Shown here piece after piece: positions 47,260-60,065 of a DNA stretch of 64,000 nt. Each line of letters opens with the position of its first letter. Position 1 is the stretch's first letter. The position numbers were made by a program, and so were the translations under genes. Below the pieces are notes generated by a model. The model did not search any database. It was given only the letters and a program-made list of their open reading frames with translations, and was not told where the DNA came from. The stretch spans positions 5,828,001 to 5,892,000 of the forward strand of contig JAGYVD010000002.1 in the NCBI GenBank assembly GCA_021209875.1, read 5' to 3'. Origin of the DNA: Rosellinia necatrix. Its lineage: Eukaryota; Ascomycota; Sordariomycetes; Xylariales; Xylariaceae.

Positions 47260-48975
47260 ATGCGGCCCCGATTAGAGGAAACCAAGATCCCCGCCTTCAT
47301 GATGGAACCTGCAGGCAGATGGTTGCCCCTACCCGTCTTCCCGGGGCTGCCAGCTCTCCTCGTGTCTCTCCGCTTCGGCAAGTCGTCGTACACGCTCCAC
47401 ATCACCGACCTTGCCAATGTCTGGGTAGAGAGGCTGGATCGGAGGGGGATCCTCCTGCGCAGCCTCCAGGAAAACACCAGCATCGATCTAGTTGACGCCG
47501 ACCCGGAACAGTGGGCCGTGTTCTTGTCTAAGCTCGAGGCCGCTCTTGATCCCATGTCACCAAATCACCGCCTCACCGGCCTCAGTATAGCCGTCGGCAA
47601 CCACGTTGGAAGCCCCGATGGCTTGACATTGCACATCACCTGTGAACTCCCAAAACCTCTAGCGGCGCTCGAATGGCCCATACACTTAGCAAAGTGTCCG
47701 TCCGCTTCACTGGCTTCCGAGCTCGTGCTCCCCCTCATACGGGGACGCTACCTGCAGTCTCGTGAAGCTGATGATCTCATGAGCCAACTCAAGGAGAAAG
47801 ATGCTCTGATAACGAAGTTGGTCGATAAACTGAGTACGATGCATACCCCATTGGAACTCATATTCAATTCGCTCTCTGCCAAGCATGCGACTAGCAGGGC
47901 GGCCGCCGAGGAGAGGATCAAAGGTCTTGCGCCTTTCGACGAAGGGACGTGGAGATCGCAGCAGAATATAGAACCCCCGCGAGATGCGCCGGCCTTATTG
48001 CGTAGCGTGTTTGGCAATTCCGAGTTTAGCTGTGTAACAACAGATACGGGTCTGGGCGCGTCTGACGTGCTGACTGATTGGTGGGCTGAGCTCGGCCCTA
48101 GATCCCATGCCGCTTTGAAGCCTGAAAATGACCTGTCTCGTAACGGGCCGCAAGAGATGGTCTGTGATAGTAACGCGTCTTCGATTGGCAAAGATAATGA
48201 GGACTTCCAAGTACAAGTCACCCCAACACGGTCCCTGCTACGATCACCCGGTAGTGGGAAATCAACAAGGAGGAAGGCAACTGAGAGTAACGAATCGGGC
48301 GTCTCCGATGGTCAACCAACACGACTACAAAACCAGTCCCGCCCTAAAATAGGCGCACTCGGTCACACAAATTTGCCCACTCGCAATGAACCGTCCAGCC
48401 AATCAACTCGAACGTTACAGGCTGACGATGATACAGAGTCCGAGTCAGAAGATGAGGGGAAGCCTGCAACGTCGGGGCGCACCGGGCAACCCAACACGCG
48501 CTTGGGAACAATCGGCGAACCAAGGCAGTCACCCAAGCCGACGAGAGATGCGAGTGCAACAAAATCGTTGGGAGAAACTAGTGACGAGACAGCTTCCGGG
48601 TCAGATTCCGATAGTGACGACCCATCGAAACGTCAACCGTCCCCGAGAAGTGCCCCATTAACGCCTCGCAAAGGGGCACTTGGCCGAATAGGGGGCAAAT
48701 CTAACGACCCCAGTGGTTCTACACAAGCTCCAAGTGAACCCACAGTTGGTGCAACGAGCGACGACCCGGCATCATTAAAGAGGGCTGAGGTTCGAAAAAT
48801 AGGAGCGATAGGGCGAAGGCCTGATACCGAATCAAAGAAAACACTCTCCAACACTCGAACAGAGCTTGAACACTTGGAGACTGATGAACAGAAAGCTGAG
48901 CGCAAGCGTGCTGAACTGGCCAATGAGCTGAGCCGGCAAACCACGGTCCCAGCAAGGAAGAAAAGAAAGTTTTAA
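47260..48975 (+). CDS. xlf1: XLF/Nej1-type non-homologous end-joining factor
   Basis: Single exon, 571 residues. A TGA two codons upstream makes 47260 the first in-frame ATG; M14/M15 (47299 and 47302) are alternatives, since the recognisable domain starts at W21. The N-terminal XLF head reads WLPLPVFPGLPALLVSLRFG, SYTLHITDLANVWVERLDRR and DGLTLHITCELPKPL. A coiled-coil stalk follows (about residues 165-200, LMSQLKEKDALITKLVDKL). The rest is a disordered Ser/Asp/Glu-rich tail with four short KIGALG/RLGTIG/ALGRIG/KIGAIG repeats, ending ARKKRKF. XLF bridges with XRCC4 (Lif1) and stimulates DNA ligase IV at double-strand breaks in the nucleus. The basic-aromatic C-terminus fits the Ku-binding end of XLF proteins; that role is inferred here. 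It is longer than human XLF, as is usual in these fungi. Confidence 0.9.
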   Translation: MRPRLEETKIPAFMMEPAGRWLPLPVFPGLPALLVSLRFGKSSYTLHITDLANVWVERLDRRGILLRSLQENTSIDLVDADPEQWAVFLSKLEAALDPMSPNHRLTGLSIAVGNHVGSPDGLTLHITCELPKPLAALEWPIHLAKCPSASLASELVLPLIRGRYLQSREADDLMSQLKEKDALITKLVDKLSTMHTPLELIFNSLSAKHATSRAAAEERIKGLAPFDEGTWRSQQNIEPPRDAPALLRSVFGNSEFSCVTTDTGLGASDVLTDWWAELGPRSHAALKPENDLSRNGPQEMVCDSNASSIGKDNEDFQVQVTPTRSLLRSPGSGKSTRRKATESNESGVSDGQPTRLQNQSRPKIGALGHTNLPTRNEPSSQSTRTLQADDDTESESEDEGKPATSGRTGQPNTRLGTIGEPRQSPKPTRDASATKSLGETSDETASGSDSDSDDPSKRQPSPRSAPLTPRKGALGRIGGKSNDPSGSTQAPSEPTVGATSDDPASLKRAEVRKIGAIGRRPDTESKKTLSNTRTELEHLETDEQKAERKRAELANELSRQTTVPARKKRKF

Positions 48976-50439
48976 GTTGAACACGCTTCAGCGGCCCTTC
49001 TCGACAATCCGTGCCCATATACTGAGAAGGGGTATCATCCCGCATTGTTTATAACCCAAACTACCCTATGTATTGCATATAAATGCTCAGTATTTGTGGT
49101 GTTCCTGCTATCGGTGGGGAGATTTTAGATCTGGAAATAAAATCCTCTATAATCCCAATTATACCCTCTACGAAGGCGTTCTTCACGCCGCCTTTTCTCT
49201 CTCATCATCGACCCAAGCACCTACCTCATGGGGGCATATATATGTTGAAATTGGGTTAGACATAGTTATATTCCAGAGACGAACTCTTAGTAATTGCACA
49301 TAACTAATAGCCCTGCTGTTACCCCAATCCACGACCTCCGGACCCTGTCGCGGAACCGAGTCTGGCCTCCGGACCTCCACCAGCTACGGATCTGAAAACC
49401 ATGTATATAGGTCAGAATAGCTGACGGCTATCTGACAAAGGGAACTTCCCTCCTTATGCAATACCATGAGCCATTTCTAGAGCTACCAGCCGTATGAACA
49501 GTGACAGACCCATCCAGCACGGACTAGTATACAGAGCAACGGCACATCTGGCATGCTTGGTAAAAGTAGGACTCTCGTTTAATAGGTAGAGTCTCTAAGC
49601 GCAACGACGGTAGACCCCTATTGCCTTCAAGCCCGTACTGAACTCTAGGCAGGATCATGTTTTAGACTACCTGCTCGCTGCGGCAGACGCAACATACTCT
49701 AAGATCGCGTACCAAAAAAAAGGTTAACAAGAGGCCGTAAACTGATAGGCACTGGCATGAGCTATACTTGTCGTAGAACACGTATCAATCCTATCACAGG
49801 GTATCTATTGCAAGTTGAATTAGTGAGGTTGAATTTTATTATAATATAATTTAATGAGGGCTCAGCTACTCCCGTTCTGCTTTGTAACAGGCCTACGCAC
49901 TCTTCATACAAACAACCTCGCTTTGTTTCGCTTCACTTCGCTCCTGTTGTTTTCGTTTACAGCCTCGAGTTTATATGACTATATACATGGCATGGAGACC
50001 CCAAAATCAACTCTGGGTATTGTTCTAATACTTGCACCTTCGAACAGGCTAGGTCAGTGGTTACAACGTAGACCGGGGCATTAAGCGCGTTCTAATACAA
50101 CGAAGGTGCTCATTAGTTTATACTAAATATGGCGTCGAAGACGCGGAATAATATTTAGCAGCAATTTGCGGGACAAACGTTTCTATTCCCGCCGCCAACA
50201 AATCTCACGTGTATTATGCACCAGAAAAGGCGAGTTATCGACTATCTTGCCTTGTACAATGCCGGTTTTACTATGCAACACGGCGTGGACTTTAACTAGC
50301 TTCAATGGCGCTATCGTCAAACCAGTTCCAGGCTTTAATCTAACAGTAGTTGGCCTGTATTTAGGCACGGAAGCCGCTGGGAACTGTGAGGGTATATGTC
50401 AGGTCTAACGATGACTCTGCTAACTACTACCCGATATCT

Positions 50440-50610
50440 AGGGCAGTTGTAGTACTGGAGATGGGTGTATATAAGGACCTTCGGGGCCCTCTTGGGTCTT
50501 GAAGGGTTCAGGAATCAATTGTTAACCCTATTGAGCCCTAAATACAACCACCTACCCACCTACGGCCTAGAATAAGCCTATCTACTCGCTCCGTGATCCC
50601 AATATATGAC
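50440..50610 (+). repeat. Dispersed TATA-containing repeat fragment, copy 2
   Basis: Shares GGTGTATATAAGGAC (50464-50478), ATTGAGCC and AGCCTATCTACT, in that order, with 18890-19010. Spacing differs between copies, so both are diverged. Probably an old LTR. Confidence 0.35.
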
Positions 50611-53600
50611 AGTATACAATTTGTGTAAATATATTGATTTCGAGCTACTGGAGCTTCCTTAAAAAATCCGAAGCACCAGGTATAAGCCTTTCAATGTTTT
50701 CCGCCTCCTATTTACCTGCATGGTCAGTTTGTTGATAGTAAATCCCATTTGCTATAATAGATCCTATGCTATATTATTCCTTGTGGTACTTCTATAACTA
50801 CCAATCTTATGAATAGCTAGAAAGGGAGATAAACTAGCACCCTCAACTTCATCAACTGACCAGGGAGGAACTTAATTCTAGAGACTTCTGGGGTTTGGTG
50901 AATTTATTGTTATTTCTGTATTATTAGCGGTATAAGATTAAAGTCTAGGCGGAGGCCTCAGCCAGGGGGCTGTCTATAACAACTGGAAGAGCAGAGAATT
51001 GTCTTCACAGGAGAGCCTTTCGTTTCAGTCCAAGTAACTACGGTATTTTATCTCCAATCAAAAAATATTACATATAGCCTTACATATTTTCTCAGTAAAA
51101 GTTCCTCGTTTTAAATAATAATCTGTTATGAACTGGAAAGACATTCCTAAGTCCTTCCCCTCATATCCATCTTGATCCGATAGATTGATGAATCATTACT
51201 GTTTTGACCTGTTGAGCATGATTCAATTATTTCAATATCTGTATCGTCGCTCCTATTATATTATTACGTGTGATTGAACGTCGCCGAGTGTAGTAAATCC
51301 TAGGGTGCTCTAATTCCCTATTAGTTTAGGCAAGTTCCATCGAATACAAACACCCTACTGTGTATATTTTTACCATAAATCCGTGCCGATAGAGCCGCCA
51401 TGTTTCTTGTCTTCTATTCCGTGGGAATTATTTCATACCATCTTTCCTCATCTTCGATCGTCGTCCTACGTAGTAATCTTAGAAGGTCTGATGCTGTTGT
51501 TGCTTTACGTCCGAAAATGCCCCCCTGTACTGTCTCCCCAACGGATCTTCGTCTACGAGCTCGTTTACTTCAAGATCGCCGTTACGTCTAATGGGCAAGG
51601 GGGTGACAGTGATATGGGAAAAGATACTAGGAACAAGGGCAAAGGAGATTTCGCAAGGATGGACGACGGGGCAAACAGGGGGGATGGAGTCACCTTAGGT
51701 TGACGGAACTCAGCGGGACTTACAAACTAGCCACCTATATGGTCGAAGGGGGAAATTCTCAAGGGTCTTTTGGTGCTATTCTTGGAAAATTAGTCTCTTG
51801 ATTCCTCGTAAACGGCTAACTAACTAACAGTGAGCACGTTATAGAACGGCATAAGTACTAATAGCACGTATCTATGCAGGAACGAGCAGTTCCACCCCGT
51901 GTTTGAGGATGCCAAATACAAGGTGGTTTATTCCACCTCTCATGTGCCGCCTATCTCATTACTCGAAAGTAAAACGTGATCCCCATACACACTATGTCCC
52001 TTATCCACCTGATCGTCTGACTCGTGTTACGCTGTTCAATCTTACTGCGCTGTCAGTTGGGGGTCGCGCTAAACATAGGTGGTCCCTTGTCCCGTAGCAC
52101 CAAAGACCTCCTAGCCTGTCACTCGAGCATCCCGAGACCATGGGTAGCTATATCCCGGGGAGTTCCGACAGGAATGTACTCACCGCTTCCCAACAATCTG
52201 TGTTGACCATAGTTGGCCCCCAGAGCAAAAGTTCCGGGTGCCTTCGTGTAAAGCTTGGGGGCACATCCTGGGCGAACGATATGTACCACGAAGTTGCAAC
52301 CACCACATTAGTAGTAACCCTTCGCGTCACTCGAGTAGCGCACGATCTGCGGGGGACTGGCCCCTCTCGCGTCGAGCCCCGTAGCGGGAGTGTCACAAAG
52401 ACGCTGGATTCGTGACTGCCTGTGTTATGTTGGGCTCGGTCCATCTGGCGGTCTGATTCCCATAATCCTGCTTGGGAAAGGGGCTATGACCTTCTGTTGG
52501 CCTAGTAGAGAAGAGTATCTGCGTGAAAGGGGCTGGCATACGACCCAGTTTCCTTCAACGCTTAGTCTTGGTACCGCCATCTTATACTAAGACGGCAAAT
52601 GGCGTACCTAGTCGGAAACATTGTGAATTTGTTTATTCAGTATCTCTCTCATTCCCCATTCACAGCCGACCGCTATTTGTATTTGTTAACAAAAGATGGG
52701 GAGGTGTATGAAGGAAAATTTAGGACTTTGATCATTTCCTCAAATAAATCTCCATAGCGCCAAACAGACAACACTATGTTCTATTGAGGTCATATTATAT
52801 CCTACCTGTTCAATTAGTTTTAATTATTGTTCAGGTACATGCTAGGAACACAGTGCTGGCTTTGGTCTTCACATTGTAATGTACACTAAGTACCCCCCCT
52901 CAAGATTCAAGTATCTTTAAGTTGGTGGCTTGAAAGCTTGGCCACCCCGGGGTGCCTTTAATGATATCTGATTATAGCCATGAAACCATTGACAAGAATT
53001 CTGACCACGTGGTGGCCTATCCGGTGATTAAACCACGCTTCACGGCTGTTGGAGAGGTCTGTAGTGACCAAAGTGCGAGAAAACCGTGTTTTATAAGGCT
53101 AACTTTACGACTCGTTCTGGTGAATCAGGATGGTGTCATCGGGACAGAGCAACGGCTGCCGATTACATGATTTGCCCATCGAAATATATTTGTGCCCCCG
53201 GAGAAAATAATACCCCCTCACGGAGTACAGCGTCCTGGCCGGGTCGCACTTCACCAAGGACAGGGCTACCGTCTCTTCCCAGGTCTGGAGACGGCTGCGC
53301 TCCGATATAGGCGTGTTGGAGATGTAGCACCGAGAGATAGGCCGGGGACTCGGGGAGGACTCTCTATGTACAGTATACAGTATAATACCAGTGTCCTCGA
53401 ACGGCGACCATGGAGGGGGGAGGGCGCTAAGGAAACTCCATCTGCCGTGGATAGCGCCTTTACTGCGGCCCCGCGGAATTGGGACGTCGTCACTGAACTC
53501 GTTCTCCACGAGCCACAATGTCATGCGGCCCGAAGTCTCAGGACAAGCCAGGCCGTTTGCGCTAACCTCCTACGTGGCTGGGCGCGGGGAACTAGTCTCA

Positions 53601-53685
53601 GGTGGTCGCCATCCAGAGGGCAACTTCATGTTCTGGTGGCGCAATCCATTGACGTTCCGTCGGGCGTCATTTCCCCCTAATTATC

Positions 53686-54240
53686 TGTGATCAGGGCCCC
53701 GTCGAGGACCTCGATGGAGATTATCAGGTAAACGTCATGGACGGCCACATCGGCGAGCATCCGCGTGCTACCCGAAGTAGGCGAGCGAAATCTTCTAGAA
53801 GGCCGTGGTGGTCTTGATGAAGGGCCCGTTGCCTCGCGCACCAGCACCACTGTCGGCTGTTTCTTCTCTCTGTACGCCTACCCGTGACCTGCATGGTTGG
53901 CCCGCGATCGGCCTGTGTGCGGTATCCGCGACGGAGCATCCCCTCTGGTTCAACGTTGCCTGGTAACGATGCAAGTTCCTGCGCGTCCGTCCGTCCGTCC
54001 GTCTGTCTGTCCACGTATCGTGCCAAACCCCGCAGCGGACGGGGAATTTGGAGACGGCCATCAATTGCAGCGCGGGAGCGTCCCATCTCGACGTGACGGT
54101 GCATCCAGGTGCATGATCGACGGCACGCCCGGGACCTTGCGCCGGACGGAGAGTTCGCTGCGCTAGGTGTCTGGTTGGCGCCGCGTCGCCGACGATATGA
54201 TAAAGAACATGGGCTCGTGGGTGATCCAGGCAAACGCCGG
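53686..54240 (-). pseudogene. Eroded coding segment of unknown family
   Basis: Read on the minus strand, several blocks have codon-like composition with C or G in third positions: AFAWITHEPMFFIIS (about 54235-54190), PTVVLVRE, then after a frame change GNGPFIKTTTAF and KISLAYFG separated by TAG codons, then RMLADVAVHDVYLIISIE ending at a TAG near 53688. The TAG codons could come from CAG. This looks like a gene decayed by point mutations and small indels, or an intron-rich gene I cannot assemble. No family recognised. Confidence 0.35.
53985..54012. repeat. (GTCC)n/(GTCT)n tetranucleotide repeat
   Basis: Seven units, the last ones changed to GTCT; lies inside the eroded coding segment. Confidence 0.85.
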
Positions 54241-55766
54241 GTTATTCGTTCTGAAAAGCAAAGATAAAAAGAAGTGAACCGGGTTTCTGCCGTCGTTGGA
54301 CGGTTGACGGTTTGGGGTATAAGACAGTCAGTTAAGAGGCTCTGCGGCAGATTCTCGAGGTGTGTCAATGCACGTTAATGCAGACAAGGATTATGATAGC
54401 CGAGCGTCAACCACGGTCAAGGCACTTTAGGTGCGTGATGCTGTACTGTAAAGTGGCATCTCGGCAGGGGGTACGGCTCTGCTCCTCTTGTCTGCTAAGC
54501 TGGTTACGGCACCAAAGGTTTTGTCGCGTCATATCTCTATCGATATTCCACTCTCTGTCTACGGTATACTTCGGTTGAAGAGGCAAAAGCAAAACGGCGA
54601 CGGCTCACATTCCCGCAATCCTGACACATGCCGGGTACTTCCGCCTCTCGCGGCTCGTTACGGCATGACATATCTGACGTTGCAGTGCGATCCTTCCAGC
54701 GGACATAAATGGTCCTGGTTAATCTTCCTTGGCTAACATGCTGCCATTGTGCATGTACGGCTAGGCATCTATCCTATTCCGAGAACCCGGATCTGACCAG
54801 ACACCGCCTTAGGCCGCATGTGTTCTTCCTGCCACCTTGTCCCTTCTAATAATATCAACTGCATATGCAGACTGTATGTGATATATCGAGATCCCGATCG
54901 ACCAACCAGATAATGCATGTGATAGAGAACTCGACCCTTGACCATCTGCAATGCAAGGATGCCTTGATCCGGACTACTTATACGATCACTCCTCAGAGCA
55001 ACTACTGGCCGCTGATAAGAAACCTCAAAATAAAGGGAAAGCGAAATCTAATGAATGATTCTATACTTAGATATATATAACAGCACGAGTCATTTATTTG
55101 AGATTGACATTAAGGGGGGGCCGGGGAGGTCCGTTTACGATACGGCGACTGACAATTTTGAGGTTTCGTTCTCTTTTCTTGTAGACGGTGATGTAGATTT
55201 GGCGAAGCACAGGAAGCGCGGTTTAAATATTTAGTGCCATGGTGGCAGTGCTGCATTGTGCTATTCTAAGATAGTATCATTTCTCCTAGGACGGCAAAGA
55301 GGCCATGCTTTTCCAGCAGATCTTACCCAACGCAGACAGATATTACGCCTGCCTACCACGTAACCGATACCAACTGTGTCCGCACACCGATAGACCCCGC
55401 ATTCATTGGCAGCCGAGTTTCTTACTATCGAGATTGTGTATTCTATAGGTAAGGTGTCTAGCCCAATGACGATACGATGATGGTGAAAGACACGTTACCT
55501 AGCCCACATCGTGGAACCGAAAGTACACTTGACTGATGCGAATACACTAAAAGGGAATCTGAGCCTGGGCTTTGCCGATCAAGTGCATTCATAGGCTAGG
55601 CTCAAGATTACCTGCGAGTCGCGTCTCATATCAGTATGGCAGTAAGGTGGCGACAATCCTCCGTGTTCACTCGCCTAGAGTGTGTTCCGGAGTACCTTGT
55701 GAGGGATAGAAAACGAGAGCCACAACACGTGAACTCGGGTTACTAGTATATGTGGCCCGGCTGCAG

Positions 55767-55782
55767 TCGTTCGTTCGTTCGT
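55767..55782. repeat. (GTTC)4 tetranucleotide repeat
   Basis: Four GTTC/TTCG units. Confidence 0.7.
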
Positions 55783-58010
55783 CTTCCGGGAGTGCCTACG
55801 TATTGGAACGTTATGCAAGAGATAGGAACATCATTATCCCCGTGCCCCTATCATATCTCGCCAAGAAGCAGCGGACGAGGGCCCGGGTCTGGTTTGCGCT
55901 CCTGGATTTCCTTGGTCGAGGATACCCTATGTGCACACCCTTCTAACGCCCGGCTAATCGGCCCCGAGCTATAGAATCTCAACAGGTACGTAGACGATGA
56001 GGCCATAACGTAGAGTCTCACGCTACTTCGCGTTGGGTGGCCTCGGTGAGGGGGATAGAAGTGGAGTTTGGATACTTGGTGCTACGTTGAAGACGCACTC
56101 TCCTATCCTCATTGAAGCACTGGCCACTCAATCTACCCAGTCTGGACGTGTTTACTTCATGATGACGCGGACGATTCGGATATTGGGTCGAATTCAAGGT
56201 TGGGCGCCCGTACTATATTTATGTATTTCTTCCCGAATACACACATAGCCATACCTGTGACCAACCATCGAGAACTTAGTGCAGGCAACTCTGGGGCGCA
56301 GAAGGTTGAAGTACCCGCAAACTCCGCACTTCGGCCTTGGACTTTGCAATCAACAAGGCGCTGCCCCATGGGGTTCGAACCTCTAGTTTCCATCCCCGAG
56401 ATCACCCAATAAATCGAAGCGCCAAAAGCACAGTACTTCACATTCCTGTATATCCAATGCCAGTTGATGCCGCCCCTGAATATCGGTTAGTGTCTGCTAT
56501 GTGGCCGCTAAGATCACGTACACTCAAGCTATACTGTGCGATAGAACCTTTGACCAAGGTCCCCAACTGGAATAAGATGGGTCAGGGGCGTGGGTAAGCA
56601 CTTCGATTGGTATTTCGAGTACTAGCAACGACACCCAGAAAGGAGGATATCGAAGGCAAATAACTCCTTGATATTTCCCTAGCCTTGGGAAATTGGTCCA
56701 GAGTGGTTCGTGAGGATCCTGGAAATATCTGTTGAGGTACGGGCCGGAATATAGTTATCCCTAGAGCTCGACATTCCCTACTTCTCGTGTTTGCTTGTTA
56801 GCGTAGAGACCTGATCCTGTCCCATATTTAGGATAGCCTGATGATGAAATACGACGGGTAAAGTACCATTACGATACCACTTCCTTGGGTGGTTAGAGGA
56901 CAAAAAAAATGAGCTAGGCCCATTTCCATGCCTTATTCAGTCGATATATCTCTTGTAAGGAAGAGGCTTGAGTCGTGTCAGGAAACCCGGCGAATCACGT
57001 CCAGTCGGGAAAACAGTGGGATTCGGGATATCGGTAATGGGACGTCGGATGATGCCGGGAGGTGGCCTAGAACGTCGGGTGAGGCTCAATTATGACTACG
57101 ATGGCGGATCAGAGTACTCCGGTAATTTGTAACTTGGTATATCTATAGCGCCCCTCTTCCAGCGTGTAGGTATATTACACACACAGCTAGACCCTGGCCC
57201 CTGGAAAGAACAAATGCCCATAATGGGCTAAGAAGCGAGACTCGGCGATTGACAATATAGGTGAGAGGCCACCCATGGATTGGATTTGACGGTGGAGAGT
57301 AGTCTTCGAAAAAGTACCCCTTGTAACTAGCTTCTAGTATCGTCACACGGGCAACGCAGTATTTCAGAGCAGTGGGGAGGAATGATTCTGGAGTGGCTGG
57401 GGGGATGATATGAGGCTGATGATGTGTTCGCGAAGTGTACAACACAACGCTAGCTGGGCTTTTGCCGTACTATTAGGCTTTCGTCCCAATTCCTCGTCTT
57501 CACCACATATTAACAAAGGGAGCGTTGTAAATTAACATCACACCATTCTGGACGGTTGGGTTCACGCGTTGGTAAGTCACCCATGTAAATAGCTCGCGAG
57601 TGGCTATAGAATGGCCGTGCCCAAGCCGAGGCATCCCGGTCAACGTAGTCCATTCCCCCGTTCTGTCACCTCACAACCCTGCTGTCGCCACGCTTTGTGG
57701 CCTGCGCGCTCCTGCTTGGGTTTTGGATCTACGTACAGATTCATTCCTAATCCGTCATAGCGAGGTTCGCGTTGCCAAAAAGGAGAGTTCCGCCATCCTC
57801 TACGCATCCCCGTATATCGCACTCCTAGCTATTGACCGGGAACAACAGACTAGTTGGACGGGCGGCTTCGTTTAACTGGCTTATAAGCACCGAGGCGGTT
57901 GAGACATGATTCTTCGCTTGCCAGCGAGACTGACGAGTCATCTACTCATCCTGGGCCTTAGTGCGGTCAAGCGCGCATGTCATGATGACAGGCACCCAAG
58001 GCGATAAATA

Positions 58011-58034
58011 GGGGGGAGGGGGAGGGGGAGGGGG
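58011..58034 (+). repeat. G-run array, potential G-quadruplex
   Basis: Four runs of five or six G separated by single A residues, which can fold as an intramolecular quadruplex on the plus strand. Confidence 0.7.
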
Positions 58035-58800
58035 CTATTGCAGACGACAAAGGACGACCAGGCCGAAATGCATCGAAAGCGAAAGCGGGCCCTGGATATA
58101 TTGTAGAACCGTCTGCCCGCTACGGTACGATCAATCTAACATCCACCTCCATGGGATGGGACAGCTACACTAGAGCACCTGTCGAGACGTACTGACGATC
58201 CCACCCGCGGGGATTTTTCATATCCCGACCCCCCTAGTCCATGCGCCCGAAGACCAAAGAGCCCAGGGGTCGACGCTGGTAGCAAGCGAATCCGGATCCC
58301 ACACCACCCTCGTCCATGCAGAAGTACAGAGCTAGATGATCTGCTACTACGCATAGCGTCGGTACACAAAAACGTCGGTACACACAGAAATAGTCCAGTG
58401 TGCCAAAATAAGTAATGTCACATGTGGCAGGTTTGGTCTACTTTAGTGTAAGTACCTACTGAGGTATCTACTGAAGTATCTATAGATGCCTTATTACCTA
58501 CCTACATGGTGGTACTTACTTACGTACCTGAATTGAGCAAGTACATAGGTACATACATGCCGCAATAATAGTGGATGTTCATGGGTGCATTGCAACAAGC
58601 TCATCCCCTCCCCCTTGCCCCCACCCCACCCAGGACCCGACAGACCGGTACACTACGACTAGTTCCGGGCTAGCGAAATCTGGTTGCCGCAGAAGGATTC
58701 GCTAGCGATAGCTCGCTTATCGTCGTCCGCCCACATCGTCACGACTAGCAGCACCCTCCACGCCCGCACGGGGGACACCCCGGGGGCGATGCGAGGGAGA

Positions 58801-60065
58801 TTTTTTTTGGTTCCATCTGCCAGCTACCTTGGTGGGGAACTCGCCAATCAGAAACCCCACGCCGCCGCACAGGATCTGCCTCTTTTTTTTTTTTTTTTTA
58901 GCGTTTCCAGCACAACAGCATCAACACGACACAGCTACATACAAAGCAACACCCCCGCCTCTCTCAACATAACACCACCACCACCACCACCACTAGACCT
59001 GATCAACAAGTTGTGGCGCATACAGTGTTATACACACAGTACATACACTATGCCGGCTGAGCTCTTTTTTTTTTTTCTGCGCTTCTCCACACAATCATCT
59101 AAATACCCACGGTCTCATCCGTGTCGACATAGTGGAGAGGGCATTCCCCAGTGCGGATCAGCCTTGCCACGGAACCAACACCGACAGCTTAGATAGATAT
59201 AGATCGTAGCGCACCAAAAAAAAAAAAAAAAAAAAGGAAAGGAAAGGAAAAGGAAAAATCAAGCTTGCATCATGTGCTATCCTACCTACCCACTCACCCA
59301 CTCGCAGCCTCGCAGTGGGACCGTGCTTCACTACCTCTTTCTGAAGTTAAGGCTAAAACGGCTTTTTTTTAAAAAAAAGAAAAAAAAAAAGAAAGAGAAA
59401 AAAAGAAAAAAAAAAGGATAAAAAGAAAAACAAGAGGGAAAAATGACAGGAGATGAAACGAGCCAATTTCGACCGAAAAGCTCTCGCTAGAGAAAGGCCG
59501 TGTTCGTGTTGTGTGTCCCGGTCCGGCGGGATATAATAATAGTCTAGAGTCGACGAACGAGCCTTGTCCCACGCGGGCCACGTAACGCTAAGCCCCCGGC
59601 TTGAGGGGGAGGAGAGGGGGGAAGGGAGGGGAGAAGGGGGGTTGCAAGGCAAAGAAAGCTCTGGCATATCTTTTCTTCATTTTCTGTTTTTGTGTTTATT
59701 CTCCCCCTCCTCCTCTTCCTCCTCCTCCTTCTACTCCACCCTGCCCTCTCTCTCTCTCCCTCTCCCTCTCTCCCCCCCCTCATTTCCGTGTAACATAGTC
59801 CAGTTGTCCCATGCACTCTCCCCACGTAACACGACAACGGATACCCCCCCCCCTCCCCTTCCCCCTCCTAAGGAGTAGAATAGATTAGGGCGTTGGCAGT
59901 ATTAAAGGGCTAAGGGTAAGGGTAAGGGCACGGACGCGCCGGCGCTGCCACCGCCGTACGTACGCTAAGCTGTCTTTCTGGTATTACCCCCTCTCCCCCC
60001 CCATAATTATCGCCGTCACAATAATGACAGAGGGAGAGAGAGTGTGTGTGTGTATGTGAGTGAGG
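58801..60065. repeat. Zone of homopolymers and simple repeats
   Basis: Poly-T at 58802 and 58882-58899, (CAC)n at 58972-58993, poly-A at 59216-59234, an A-rich tract with TTTTTTTTAAAAAAAA at 59363-59435, CT-rich DNA at 59700-59780, TAAGGG units at about 59910-59930, and (GA)n/(GT)n at 60030-60060. Frames here encode homopolymeric Phe, Pro or Ser only. Confidence 0.75.

Noticed and set aside
52880..52960. CCCCCCCTCAAG words resembling internal copia sequence
   Set aside because: Too short, and no LTR or pol relic is seen nearby.
56365..56390. GGGGTTCGAACCTC, a perfect tRNA T-loop-like word
   Set aside because: Neither strand gives a matching acceptor stem, D arm and anticodon arm at the right spacing; the word is also a palindrome.
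58684..59196. 170-codon plus-strand frame
   Set aside because: Contains runs of Phe and Pro from poly-T and CAC repeats; low complexity only.
59910..59932. TAAGGG units resembling telomere repeats
   Set aside because: Fungal telomeres are TTAGGG/CCCTAA; TAAGGG is neither strand of that, and there are only three units.
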